Assembly (NCBI RefSeq): GCF_040954835.1
Contig: NC_090709.1
Location: 42,230,490 to 42,294,489 of the forward strand
DNA from: Lepisosteus oculatus
Taxonomy: Eukaryota; Chordata; Actinopteri; Semionotiformes; Lepisosteidae
DNA: 64,000 nt
Direction: 5' to 3'
A model generated the notes under the pieces. It was not told the DNA's origin, searched no databases, and saw only the letters and a program-made list of their open reading frames with translations. A program made the position numbers and the translations under genes. Shown one piece after another: positions 45,008 to 56,591 of the stretch. Positions within the stretch are counted from its first letter, which is position 1. Each line of letters begins with the position of its first letter.

Positions 45008-45515
45008 TACCCCCCATCACAGGACACACACACAGACACACTCACACACCCTGGACAGGACACCACTCCATCACAGGACAAACAGACACACTCACACACC
45101 CTGGAGAGGACACCAGTCCATCACAGGACACACACAGACAGACACACTCACACACCCTGGACAGGACACCAGTCCAACACAGGACACACACACACACTCA
45201 CACTGGACAGGACAGCAGTCCATCACAGGACACACACAGACAGACACACTCACACACTCACACACCTTGGACAGAACACCAGTCCAACACAGGACGCACA
45301 CACACTCACACTCACACTCACACTCACACTCACACTCACACTCACACTGGACAAGACAGGACACCAGTCCATCACAGGACACACACAGACACACACACTC
45401 ACATACCCTGGACAGGACACCAGTCCATCACAGGACACACACACACACTGGACAGGACACCAGTCCATCACAGGACACACACACACAAACACAGACACAG
45501 ACACAGACAACACAT
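45008..45515 (-). repeat. CA-rich minisatellite derived from a DANA-like SINE
   Basis: About ten units of 'ggacaggacaccagtccatc' + 'acaggacacacac', with a CACT run at about 45300-45350. Confidence 0.85.
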
Positions 45516-45519
45516 TTTT

Positions 45520-46120
45520 GTGTTTAATGTATTTACTTCCGAGTTTAGAGTAACAGTGGGTAATAGCACTGATCAGTGATTTGGTGTAACCGAACGATAT
45601 ATATTGACATATATTCTCTGTTGTGTAGCTCTTTGTGTTTGCATCTCTTCGAGATTATATACCATGTATATTGATAGCCCTCACAGTAAGGTCTACCGCT
45701 CGTATCCAGGCAGACTAGTATATGTTTGGTGCACGACTTATGATAATAAATGTATCTCGTGTATTGAACCCGTGTGTGTGCGTTGTTAGTTGTTCTGACG
45801 ATTGATTTTCTAAAAGCCACAACGGACCACCTCGTGATTACTGCTACAATTAATAATTGTCTAAAACCATCTAATCATTACACTATAATTTGAATGTACT
45901 GGGATGACAGCATATAATTTGAATATTGCAGCCTGGAGGCAGGATTATATCATTTGAATATTCCAGAAATACAGTTTGCTGTTTAAATTGGAGGAAACAG
46001 CCAGCCTCAGTTATTTAGAGGATATCTTTTCATCTTAGGCAGTCTAGGCAAATCAGTTTTCCAAAACTGAGATGAGCTCAAGTTCGGCCAGGTACATTAG
46101 AGCAGATCTGTGAGACGTCT
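45520..46120. other. no gene seen
   Basis: AT-rich DNA; no recognised element or exon. Confidence 0.4.
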
Positions 46121-46124
46121 GTAG

Positions 46125-46535
46125 ATCTGTGTACAGAGCTACAGAGAGACAATTTTCACTCCAGTGGGACCGACAGGGTTACAGAGACACAGTTCTCACC
46201 TCAGAGGGACCTACAGAGCTACAGAGAGACAGTTCTCACCCCAGAGGGATCTACAGAGCTACAGAGAGACAGTTCTCACCCCAGAGGGACAGACAGAGCT
46301 ACAGAGAGACAGTTCTCACCCCAAAGGGATCTACAGAGCTACAGAGAGACAGTTCTCACCCCAGAGGGACAGACAGAGCTACAGAGAGACAGTTCTCACC
46401 CCAGAAGGACAGGCAGAGCTACAGAGAGACAGTTCTCACCCCAGAGGGATCTACAGAGCTACAGAGAGACAGTTCTCACCCCAGAGAGACCTACAGAGCT
46501 ACAGAGAGACAGTTCTCACTCCAAATGGAAAACTA
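46125..46535. repeat. 40-bp minisatellite, ~10 copies
   Basis: The unit is 'ctacagagctacagagagac' + 'agttctcaccccagagggat'. It ends about 320 bp before a possible signal-peptide exon. Confidence 0.95.
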
Positions 46536-46852
46536 CAGCACAGATCAACACATTGACAGGTAATTTACACAAGGGAAAGCACAGCTAACGTGACTCTGCT
46601 TTCCATGAAATTATCATTACCATCTATTGGAAATGAGACAAGACATTGCATGCAATGACAGATGTTCAAAATGCTCCTGGTGTTTTAGTATCATAAAATT
46701 AACCAACAAGTGAATCAATTTTCTTTGTTGGGCTCACTCCTTCGGGACCTGAGTTTACAAAATCCATCTAACTTCCTCTTTTATTCAACTCCTGCTAAAA
46801 TAATTCTGATCTCATTTTTTTGTCTGTGTCTGCAGCTCCCCTGCTCACAGTC

Positions 46853-46889
46853 ATGATGAGGAATGCATATCTCACCCTGCTCTGCACAG
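46853..46889 (+). CDS. possible first coding exon (signal peptide) of an unidentified secreted protein
   Basis: ATG ATG opens a 12-codon hydrophobic stretch (MMRNAYLTLLCT) with a phase-1 donor ACAG/gtcagt, preceded by an acceptor-like 'tgtctgtgtctgcag'. The phase equals that of the lectin first exons downstream. No second exon was identified. It may belong to a third lectin copy or be chance. Confidence 0.3.
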
Positions 46890-47094
46890 GTCAGTGATCT
46901 ATATTTATTGATTTATGTCTTAATTGATCTTTAATCTCTTTTGATTAGCCCACAGAGATGAGAAATTGTTTTCTGAAGTCCTGATCTGGTTCTGTTCTCT
47001 ACTTGTGAAACCGGGATTAAGTTAATAGTAAGAGCTTCCCAGGAATGTTAGAAGCAGGAAGGTAAAAGTAAAGTGCTATAATAATAATAATAAT

Positions 47095-47205
47095 AACAAT
47101 AATAATAATAATAATAATAATAACACTAATAATAATAATATCTGGACACTCCACTCAAAGCACTTTACAGGTCATGGGGAATCCCACTACTGCCACCAAT
47201 GTGAA
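47095..47205 (-). mobile_element. 5S-derived SINE tail fragment
   Basis: AAT run, 'tctggacactccactcaaag' and 'gggaatcccactactgccac', inverted relative to the adjacent full copy. Confidence 0.65.
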
Positions 47206-47221
47206 ATGATCTCTGTAGCTC

Positions 47222-47798
47222 TGCAGCAGCCATCTCACCCTGCAACTCACAACTGGCAGCCCCCCACTGGAGCTCAGCAGGTGTGAGCCTGGTCAGTACC
47301 TGGAGGGGAGACTCCTGGGAAAAACTAAGGTTGCTGCTGGGAGAGGTGTGAGTGGGGCCAGCAGGGGGCGCTCTCACCCTGTGGTCTGTGTGGGTCCTGA
47401 TGCCCCAGTATAGTGACTGGGACACTAAACTGTAAACAGGCGGCTTCCTTCGGATGAGACGTAAAACTGAGGTCCTGACTCTCTGTGGTCATTAAAAATC
47501 CCAGGGCGTTTCTCAAAAAGAGTAGGGGTGTAACCCCGGCGTCCTGGCCAAATTTCCCATTGGCCCTTACCAATCATGGCCTCCTAATAATCCCCATTTA
47601 TGAACTGGCTTTATTGCTCTGCTCTCCTCCCCACTGAGAGCTGGTGTGTGGGGAGCGTTCTGGCGCACTATGGCTGCCGTCGCATCATCCAGGTGGATGC
47701 TGCACATTGGTGGCGGTAGTGGGATTCCCCCTTACCTGTAAAGCGCTTTGAGTGGAGTGTCCAGAGTGGCTATATAAGTGTAAGCAATTATTATTATT
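47222..47798 (+). mobile_element. 5S-derived SINE, full length
   Basis: Head 'cagcagccatctcaccctgc' to the tail 'tatataagtgtaagcaatta'. Confidence 0.85.
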
Positions 47799-48044
47799 AT
47801 ATCTCACCCTACTCTGCACAGGTCAGTGATCTATATTTATTGATTTATTGATCTTTTTACTCTTTTGATTAGCCCACAGAGATGAGAAATTGTTTTCTGA
47901 AGTCCTGATCTGGTTCTGTTCTCTACTTCTGTTCCCTACTTGTGAAACCGGGATTAATTTAATCGTAACCAGTGTAAAAAGGGATGAGAAGCTTCCCAGG
48001 AATATTAGAAGCAGGAAGATAAAGTAAAGTGTTATAATAATAAT

Positions 48045-48500
48045 AATAATAATAATAATTGCTTACACCTATATATTGCTTTTCACATTACTCCTATCCT
48101 GGAGTCCCTGCACTGGCTTCCGGTCAAATTCCATGTGGACTTTAAAATCCTCCTGCTCACCTATAGGGCTCTGCATGGCTGGGCGCCTCAGTACCTGTCT
48201 GAGCTATCATCGCCCTACTCCCCACCTCACAACCTTCGCTTTTCTAATTCTGCTCTCCTTACTGTCCCCCCAAGCCCGTCTACACTCTAGGGGTGACAGG
48301 GCCTTCTCCTGTTGTGCCCCCCCAAGCTCTGGAACTCTCTGCCCAAGGATATCAGAGAGTCACCTTCTCTAAACTCCTGCCAATCCAGACTCCAAACCCT
48401 CTTCTTCAGAAGAGCCTCTCCTGAACTGGTTCTGTCCTTCACCCCTCTGCTTCTCTTAGTACCACCATCCACGCTCTCCTCTGTGTATTGTCATTGTGTT
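48045..48500 (+). mobile_element. SINE tail fused to an L2 3' fragment
   Basis: 'attgcttacacctatatatt' (inverted SINE tail, to about 48083) is directly followed by L2 sequence encoding ESLHWLPVKF-like, LSSYRPTPH-like and SLPKDIRESPSLNSCQSR residues, with frameshifts. Confidence 0.7.
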
Positions 48501-48539
48501 ACAATACCGCTGGCCATATCACCCATCATATCATATCAG

Positions 48540-49110
48540 TAGTGAGACACTTGATCCCGTGAGGAAAATTGCAACAGTTTAGCGCGGTCAGCACAGATAT
48601 GACACAACAATACAATACACACAATACCACCGGTAACGTCCGTGAGACGTGCACTACAAAAAAAAGTGGCGCACAATACAGAGTCTACCCAAAAAAAAGA
48701 ACAAAAAGTTGTATTGCACAATGCGAATACGAATAGATTGCACAAGTCCCTGGCGTGTATTGCACCAGTTGTGAACATGGGAAAAACCTGACGGAAGCAG
48801 AGAGTTTACTGTTTAGTCCATAAGCAGGTCAGTGTCAGTGCTGCCCCTGCCCAGACACACAGTGGAGGAGCGGTACAGTCTGATGGCAGGAGGTACGAAT
48901 GACCTCCTGTGGCGCCCCTCGTCGCACCGAGTTTGGATCAGCCTGTCGCTGAACGTGCTCTTCATTCTCCCAAGCGTGTTATAGAGGGGAGATGGGAGAC
49001 GTCGTCCATGATGGGCTCTAGGGGGTCAGGGCCAGACCCAATGACAGAGCTGGCTCTTTCGATGAGCTTTATCTTGAGCGACCCTGACCGTTATCTTAAG
49101 GTGTCACAAA
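48540..49110 (-). repeat. LINE-like interspersed repeat, ~570 bp
   Basis: Contains 'gcacaagtccctggcgtgta' and 'tctgatggcaggaggtacga'. Related (inverted) to 41020-41290. Name not assigned. Confidence 0.5.
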
Positions 49111-49210
49111 AGGTGAGCAGACGACTTATTAAGTTACATTCGTTACACACGTTCAATCTGATAACACTCTAAGGAACTAAGAAACAGAGCACACCGTTTT
49201 CCTTTGCTTC

Positions 49211-49435
49211 CCATGAGAGGGCGATGGTTCTGTGGCTCAGGATCTGTGCCTGGGGCTGGAAGGGGTTTGCCGGTTCGAATCCCGCAGCCGGCAGAGGAAC
49301 CCGACTCCGTTGTGGCCCCTGAGCGAGGCCCTGAACCCCAACTGCTCCAGGGGTGCCGTATAAATGTCCGACCCCCAAGCTTCTCTCTCCCTGTCTGTGT
49401 TTCTCTCTCTCTCTCTCTTGAGCTGCTTCTATGTT
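49211..49435 (+). mobile_element. tRNA-derived SINE
   Basis: 'ttctgtggctcaggatctgt', B-box 'ggttcgaatcc', 'gcgaggccctgaaccccaac', 'cttctctctccctgtctgtg'. Confidence 0.75.
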
Positions 49436-49639
49436 GTTCCGCTTGAATTTGAAATGACTGTAAACCTCTCTTTCCACAACTCCCTACATGCAAATCACAG
49501 TTCATGAATTAACCACAGAGATAATACGCTATTTTCTCCTCAGCGCCTCAGTCATTTCCATAGACTGCAGGGACAGACAGCCAGAACATTGTCACAATAG
49601 CGCACTGAGCTCTCTTGCATCCTAACTAAGCTTATAATC

Positions 49640-49790
49640 ATTATAATAATAATCCACTCAAAGTGCTTTACAGGTAATGGGGATCCCCTCCACCCCCACC
49701 AGTGTGCAGCCCCACCTGGCTGATGCGACGGCAGCCATAGTGCGCCAGAACGCTCCCCCACACAGCAGCTCTCAGTGGGGAGGAGAGGTG
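49640..49790 (-). mobile_element. 5S-derived SINE, 3' fragment
   Basis: 'ccactcaaagtgctttacag' to 'cagctctcagtggggaggag'. Confidence 0.7.
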
Positions 49791-49984
49791 GGTGGAAGAA
49801 CAAGAACCGCTTCGTTCTAGCACAGCTCACCGTTAAAAAAAAGGTCTGTTTGCCTCACATTCGCACAACATTGCCACACAGTTATCTTCTGATCTAGAGC
49901 AGACATTTCAAAAGAAAAGTACACAACAGCAATTTCACTGCCCTGGGCCAATACTTCTCCTTTTCACGGTATAGATATTTTTTT

Positions 49985-50455
49985 ATAAATATATCACCCT
50001 GCAACTGGTGGCCCCACTGGAGCTCAGCAGGTGTGAGCCTGGTCAGTACCTGGAGGGACTCCTGAGACTCCTGGGAAAAACTAAGGCTGCTGCTGGGAGA
50101 GGTGTTAGTGGGGCCAGCAGGGGGCGCTCTCACCCTGCGGTCTGTGTGGGTCCTAATGCCCCAGTATAGTGACGGGGGGACACTGGACTGTAAAAAGGCG
50201 CCGTCCTTCGGATGAGACGTCAAACCGAGGTCCTGACTCTCTGCGGTCATTAACAATCCCAGGGCGTCTCTCGAAAAGAGTAGGGGTGTAACCCCGGCGT
50301 CCTGGCCAAATTTCCCATTGGCCCTTACCAATCATTCCCATTGGCCTCCTAATAACCCCCCTCTCTGAACTGGCTTCATCCCTCTGCTCTCCTCCCCACT
50401 GAGAGCTGCTGTGTGCTGAGCGGACTGGAGCATCATCCAGGTGGGGCTGCACACG
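49985..50455 (+). mobile_element. 5S-derived SINE, tail missing
   Basis: 'atatcaccctgcaactggtg' and 5S-like 'gagcctggtcagtacctgga' to 'ccaggtggggctgcaca'. Confidence 0.75.
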
Positions 50456-50849
50456 ACACCGGTAGACACACAGCAGGACTAAATGTTCCCAATTAAGCCA
50501 ATTAAGCTTCCATTCTGCCCTTTGGAGTGCGGGAGGGGACCCACTTGAACATGGAGGAGGGGAGAACATGCAAACTCCCCCCCCAGACAGCGCACCACCC
50601 CGCATCTGGAACTGAACCCCCCCACTCTCCTGCCCACCTTGATTTCCGTCCCCTTTATTTTCTTAAACCTTTCACTCTCTTATCTCTCCTCCATCATGGT
50701 GCTGTCTCAACCCTGGCGATGACGCAAACTCCGACCTCTCCTCTCCTCGCCGCTTTCTCAGAATGGAAAAAAAACCAAACGCGCAAAAGTTGCCTTTTTT
50801 GGGGCCAACGAGATCGTATCGTTTACCACCCCCCCCCACTCTCACCCGC

Positions 50850-50858
50850 GATAAAAGG
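50850..50858 (+). promoter_or_regulatory. candidate TATA box of lectin gene 1
   Basis: GATAAAAGG lies 76-84 bp upstream of the ATG at 50934, giving room for a 50-bp 5'UTR. Lectin gene 2 has an AATAAAAAAG at about 56523, at a similar distance from its ATG. Confidence 0.4.
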
Positions 50859-51299
50859 CAGCTTGGCGTTCATTAAAACTCAGAAATCGCCGTTCTCTCT
50901 TCTTCAAAAAAAGATCACCCCCCTCCAGCCGCCATGCTGTCCAGAGTACTCTGCGCGCTAATCTGTAAGTAGGACTTTTCTGTTTTCCCCCAGTAACGGC
51001 CAGTATAAATGAACTCACTACCGCGGGTTTCAAAGGCCAGTGCTAAAATACAGCGCCTTTGACAATAACCACACTGCACGAACTGCGACGTTGTCAATTT
51101 TTTTTGTGTGTTCAAAATGAACGTCATATGGTAACGTACCGCTGAGATGACAATCCAGCTCAATCCCTAAAGCTTTTAATTAGAATTCAACCCCGGAGCA
51201 GTTAAAAACGTCCTGGAACTGACAGGTATCGACAACAGGATCGTTGCCAAAATCGCGGGAGAACCGGAAAGTTTTTATCGGACCTACAGAATGTCATTT

Positions 51300-51785
51300 G
51301 TGTTTTTTATTTACACAACCGAGAGAAAATACCATTCAAACAAGAGCGCGTAGAACATTATCTGGCACGTCGGCAGGGAGGTACATTCTTACGATACCAG
51401 CGCGCCTTGTGCGAAAAGTTTGAACAGAGTAAATAAAGATAAGGTCCGCTTGCGTGTTTTAACATCCTGAGATAGTCGGCAAATCCGCCTTGACGTCTAT
51501 CTAAAACGTGTTCAAACACGGGACTCTCCCAAGACCTTTTCAGTGCATACAATAAGGTGCCAGTCTACTAATTAAGTCCATTCCAAACGATATTTCGGTG
51601 TTATTTCGGTGTTAGTGCTTTAAAATAGCAATAACTATTAATAATCTCAATATTAGCCTCTTCTTTCATATAAGTTTGCAGATCAGCCCAGAAGTCCCCC
51701 CCCCCCCAAAAAAAAACAGACCCACAAAATATTCGAAATAGCTCTAGAAAACGCTGCGTTTCAAATTTAAACAGGAGCGGCAACA
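51300..51785 (-). mobile_element. LINE 3' fragment (L1/Tx1-like) in lectin 1 intron 1
   Basis: Related to the fragments upstream of both zinc-finger genes: 'attcaaacaagagcg', 'aaaacgtgttcaaacacggg' and the peptide FWADLQTYMKEE on the minus strand, comparable to FWTKLQTYI at 29.1 kb. Confidence 0.5.
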
Positions 51786-52055
51786 AATTGCGTTTGTTAT
51801 GCGCTAGTCGGTGGCGCTTCTACTGGAAACGTCCGTCTTCAGTTGTGAAGGAGGGCGACGCGGGTTCAAAAATTGGTCTCTGGTTTTTCTCTTTCAGTGC
51901 TGGCCCCTCCCTGCTGCTTTGGTGAGTGAGACGGGATTCTCGATTCTCAGCTACTGCAGTCTCACGGTGCACCGCCGACATCGAGCCCTGCTCGATCCCC
52001 TCGCAAACAACCATTCAGAGTCAGTTAGAAAAACAAAACAAAACAGGGCTGAGCT

Positions 52056-52527
52056 GTAATAATAATAATAATAATAATTGCTTACACTTCTATAGCGCTT
52101 TTCTGGACACTCCACTCAAAGCGCTTGACAGGTCAGGGGGAATCCCACTACCGCCACCAATGTGCAGCCCCCACCTGGACGATGCGACGGCAGCCATAGT
52201 GTGCCAGAACGCTCCCCACACACCAGCTCTCAGTGGGGAGGAGAGCAGAGGGATGGAGCTAGTTCAGAGAGGGGGGTTATTAGGAGGCCAATGGGAATGA
52301 TTGGTAAGGGCCAATGGGAAATTTGGCCAGGACGCCGGGGTTACACCCCTACTCTTTTCGAGAGACGCCCTGGGATTGTTAATGACCGCAGAGAGTCAGG
52401 ACCTCGGCTTGACGTCTCATACGAAGGACGGCGCCTTTTTACAGTCCAGTGTCCCCCCGTCACTATACTGGGGCATTAGGACCCACACAGACCGCAGGGT
52501 GAGAGCGCCCCCTGCTGGTCCCATTCA
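52056..52527 (-). mobile_element. 5S-derived SINE, 5' head missing
   Basis: AAT tail and body to 'gagcgccccctgctggtccc'. It ends only about 38 bp before lectin exon 3. Confidence 0.8.
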
Positions 52528-52737
52528 CCAATTTGGTCATGTGTTTTCCTCCACAATTTTCCAGGATATTGTCCACCTGGTGTATGACAGAGCATCACCT
52601 GTGAGCACTTCTCCAGCCAGCTCTACTGTGGTAAGACTCATTCAGAGGGCAACACCTGGGGTATGAGTGTGGGCGGGAGGGAGGGGGGGGTAGTCTGGAA
52701 ATAGACCCTTTGTTGCACCCCCTGCTTATAATTCAGG

Positions 52738-53008
52738 ATCGTGGGGGGGGGGGAGGGCCTATCCCATCAAGCACTGGGCACAAGTCCCTGGGCGGGACGC
52801 CAGTCCATCACAGGACACACACACACACTTACACCCGGGCCAATGCTCCCAGATGCCAACCAGCATGTCTCTGGACTGTGGGAGAAACCCACGAGAACAC
52901 GGGAGAACATGCAAACTCCACACACACAGCACCCCTGGCCCGCAACTGAACCCCAGGGGCCCCAGCACTTGCGAGGCAGCTAACGCTAACCTCCGCTCCA
53001 CCATGCCT
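52738..53008 (-). mobile_element. DANA-like SINE, nearly complete
   Basis: 'gggcctatcccatcaagcac', 'gggcgggacgccagtccatc', 'ccaaccagcatgtctctgga', 'gagaacatgcaaactccaca', 'ccccagcacttgcgaggcag'. Confidence 0.7.
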
Positions 53009-53169
53009 CCCAGCGCCCAGTTTAGTTAGGTAACACAACTGCAGTCCCGCCATGTAGCAACATTACTGACGGCACAGGTCTAAAACTGCAATCATACCTT
53101 CTGTGGAGCTATAAAGACACACAGATTTTCCCAGAAAGCCACCCGCTTGTCTCGGGGATTGTGGGTAGG

Positions 53170-53201
53170 AAAATGACAGCATGGGGGAGAACATGCAAAC
53201 T

Positions 53202-53245
<44 letters not shown>
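53170..53245. repeat. SINE fragment with (CA)n microsatellite
   Basis: 'gagaacatgcaaactccaca' continues into about 20 CA units at 53203-53242. Confidence 0.85.
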
Positions 53246-54271
53246 CCGGACAGAAACTCATTATATGATCGCGCAACGAAGATCGCATCGACTTCAGAAG
53301 GAAGGCTGCCCACGGCCTTAATCCACCCTGGAGAGCAGACAGCTGGACGATACCGAGGAGCGAATACGACGGTAATGCAGCGTGTCCTGGTCTTTCCGTG
53401 CTCGGCAGCGGAGGGCTTCATTCGGATTCACAGCGCCAACTACGGCCGCACGGACCGGTACACCTGCGGTCGAGGCAAACCCCCTGGGCAGCTGACCAAC
53501 GTCCACTGCTACCAGCCCCGCGCGCTGGCCATCGTGTCCCATTGGTGAGCGCCGTAAAACCCCGCATTCAGAAAACGCCTCACGGGGCTTCTTCGAAAGC
53601 CTAGTTGAGCCTTGCATGTTCACCGAGCATTCTACCACAGAATTTATTCACTAATTTATTTATTTCCTTTGTTTTAAAAGATGATATAATGTGAGCATGC
53701 CCAAAGGGATTGGGCAGCCAGTTGACCTGGGACCCCCAGAGGTTTCTCTTCTCCGTACTAAGGAGTTTTCGGTGCCTCTCCTCCGTCGTCTTCTGGTCTT
53801 TCCTGTGTCCCCAACCTGCGCTGTAGAAAAATAAACTAAGTTATTTAATTAAGGGGGTGAATGCCGGCTGGTGATTTTGATATTAATAATCACCGAGTAG
53901 AGTCTCGCACGCTATTTATCCGGTGAGGTAAGTTTTCATCAACCAGCAGGATTTGAAGGGGACCGGGTATAAGTCAGAGCTGTCGAAACCATCGTAAGGG
54001 GGTGTGCATACTGGTAAAATAAGTACTTCCCCGTGACCTGACCAGCAACAGGACCAACGGGACCATCGCCCGTCGTCCAAAAATGTACAAAATGTGCTAC
54101 GTGTGGCGTTTTGAACCGACAGGTGTGCGGGCAGGAGATGGTGTACGGTGAAGGCCTCAAATCACGTGTTCTGCGACCCCTGTTACGGCACCTATAAGTA
54201 CCTCACCATCACCTACAGCTGCGTCCCATGTAGTGAGTACCACCTCCTTGCTTGCTTCTGCTTCTTGGCCC

Positions 54272-54518
54272 TGGTGTCCTGGCCAAATTTCCCATTGGCC
54301 CTTACCCATCATGGCCTCCTAATAACCCCCCTCTCTGAACTGGCTTCATCACTCTGCTCTCCTCCCCACTGAGAGCTGCTGGGTGGGGAGCGTTCTGGCG
54401 CATCATCCAGGTGGGGCTGCACAGTGGTGGCAGTAGTGGGATCCCCATTACCTGTAAAGCGCTTTGAGTGGAGTGTCCTGAAAAGCGCTCTATAAGTGTA
54501 AGCAATTATTATTATTAT
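54272..54518 (+). mobile_element. 5S-derived SINE, 3' half
   Basis: 'gtcctggccaaatttcccat' to 'gcgctctataagtgtaagca' and an ATT tail. Confidence 0.75.
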
Positions 54519-54766
54519 TCCTGAGATCTCATGTACAACAGCAGGCACACAAGCCAGGTCAGGAGTAATGACCCCCCCCCCCCCCCCAAACCAGAGCCAG
54601 ATTTCTACATTTCTGCCGGTCGCCATGGTGATTTCCGTTTCCCAGACACCCCTCGCCTCTTTGCCCTTCACAGCCCCAACCGCTGCGAAGCCGCCAAGTT
54701 CTTTCGACTGACCAAGATGAGCTGGATCGAGGCAGGAGAAGAGGGACTCGTATCGGGAAGGGGGGA

Positions 54767-55314
54767 TGTGACGTCGTAACGCTGGACCTCTTACTCCGTG
54801 TAGTGGAAATCTAATGAGTTAATTGATTCTTAAAAATGTAGAGAGCTTTGCAAAAAAATATATTGGTGCTTTTAGATAATATTTCAAGGATATAACTGCT
54901 ATGCTACAGTACGTGCAGAATTTTAGAAAACAGTTCGTCAACAAAGTACACTGTTTAGGTTAGTCTAGAAGACAATGTACCAAAACAATATATGCTGTCT
55001 GGGTCATTAGAATTAGCTGAAAGTAACTGATAAACTTTGAATAACAAAGCTAGTGTTTTTCTCTCGCTCTATGAGGTAATTTGTTTTCTTTTAGAGAAAG
55101 GGGAAGTTTTAGAAGGGACCAAGTGCTGAACTTTTTTACAGCGCAACGTCTTATAAAAACCCTGTACTGCTTGTAACTAATTGAGTCTCTGGTTGCACTT
55201 GGCGAAGTGGCAGCAGGGCTCCCAATATTGCAATATTGAAATAAAGACCTTACTCAGGTGAGAACTCTCTCTTGTGGCTTCCTTGATAGTTAAATTTCCA
55301 CGACATCCGTTACA
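54767..55314 (+). mobile_element. possible solo LTR (second family)
   Basis: Starts TGTGACG and ends CCGTTACA, with TATAAAAA at 55152-55159 and AATAAA at 55240-55245: the TATA to poly(A) order and about 90-bp spacing expected of an LTR. No target duplication is seen (gggga versus gagaa), so the borders are uncertain. Confidence 0.35.
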
Positions 55315-55787
55315 GAGAAAGACGCGCGGGGGGCTTCTTCAACACTGATGGGTCCGGGAGCAGCAATTCGAACTTCGCGCCGAGCCTGGCTTCTCTCTGC
55401 GAATTCCAGGTGGAAGTACCGCTTATGAATGACTTGATTATTTCCTCCACCCACCCCCCACCCCGATCTGGAATTGTCTGACATTAGCCGGGTTGGCTTT
55501 TGCTTTCCTGCCGAACCACCCTTGGTATAGAAAATGAATGGTGCTGATTCTGTTTTGCATATGTAGCTTCTTAAAAAAACTGTCACTGTTACGGTTTACA
55601 GCTTCGCCTACCTGCTTAAGCGTTATACTCTGGCCAACAATAAAGTGAGCAGGGTGTTTGCACAGTCTGGCCATTTGTCTCAATTCGTTCTGCACACGTT
55701 CTCTCTCAGTATTCGTGCAATAATGTAGAGACAGAGAGGGGTGGAGGAGTTTGCTGTCTGTACAGTACATGTACACTGGGATTCTAA

Positions 55788-56083
55788 TGTAACGGAAGAC
55801 CCTATGCAGACGACACAATCCAGGGATGAGTGAGAAAAAGGCATGCAGGGGTCAGGAATGAGAACAGGGGGCGTGTCCATGGTGCGCAGGTGTTCTGGGA
55901 GGTGAGTCCAAAGGGCGCTACAGGTCCCGGACTCCCCTGGTACAGGAACCAGTGCAGAGCCCGGAACAGAGTGAGCGTCTGGCTTTTTAAGGTGGGCTGG
56001 AACAAGGGGCAGGTGCACAAATTCAAGTCCGAAGTGGAAAAGAGCCGGAGCGCCCTTAAGGGGGAGGGACTACAACCGTGACA
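55788..56083. mobile_element. solo LTR, 296 bp, perfect 5-bp TSD
   Basis: TGTAACGG...CCGTGACA bounded by TCTAA at 55783-55787 and 56084-56088. Same family as 29647-30119, but with about 175 bp missing internally. Confidence 0.8.
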
Positions 56084-56591
56084 TCTAATTGGTGCGGAGC
56101 TCTCAGGACAAACAGGACAGCAGACGACACACACGGTACAAGAGACAACACCACGCAATGTACACAGTACGTTACAAACTGGGACGTAATACAAAGTAAC
56201 CACCAGAACAATAAAATAAGTAAAAACCGTGGTTGTCTGTTTGATTACAATGCATTGCTTTGACATGACATTTTGCAGCATTTGACCAAATTAGGATTCA
56301 TAAACCAACAGGGCATAAATAAACATATATATGTTATATATATATCACAGGACTCCAGTTACCTCTCCTTACAACAACAATAACGTTGCTTTCCTAGAAT
56401 GGAATTAAGATTGTTTTTTTTTCCCAGAATGAGGAAAAAGGAACAAGGAAATCGTAGCATTTGTTTTTCCGATAAACGAGTTCATATCAAGATCATATCA
56501 AATTCCCCTCACCGCTGATAATAATAAAAAAGCTGTTTCACAGAGTGTGCTCGTTCAATTCAGAAGTGTTGTTGAGTTCGTCCCAGCCGCA

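Larger units (their letters stand above)
46876..48045 (+). repeat. ~215-bp direct duplication flanking a SINE
   Basis: 46876-47095 and 47801-48045 share 'atatctcaccctgctctgcacag'-type exon end, 'gagatgagaaattgttttct' and 'gaagtcctgatctggttctg'. Both copies end in an AAT run. Confidence 0.85.
50934..54232 (+). pseudogene. L-rhamnose-binding lectin (SUEL domain), copy 1, with premature stop
   Basis: Exons: 50934-50964 and 51898-51921 (signal peptide, starts MLSRVLCALI), 52565-52630, 53409-53544, 54123-54232; all GT-AG and phase-consistent. Fish rhamnose-binding lectins are secreted and bind L-rhamnose or galactose on microbes and eggs. The SUEL domain has ANYGRTDRYTCGRG, the cysteine-rich middle and VKASNHVFCDPC / GTYKYLTITYSC, that is the YGR, DPC and KYL hallmarks. 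The usual FGDPC reads FCDPC, adding an odd cysteine. In exon 3, codon 7 (52585-52587) is TGA, while copy 2 has CGA there. As read, the protein stops after about 25 residues. A further exon may start at 54592 (PDFYISAGRHGD..., stop about 54779) but has no lectin signature. Alternatives: a null allele, sequencing error, or alternative splicing skipping exon 3 (66 bp, frame-preserving). Confidence 0.8.
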
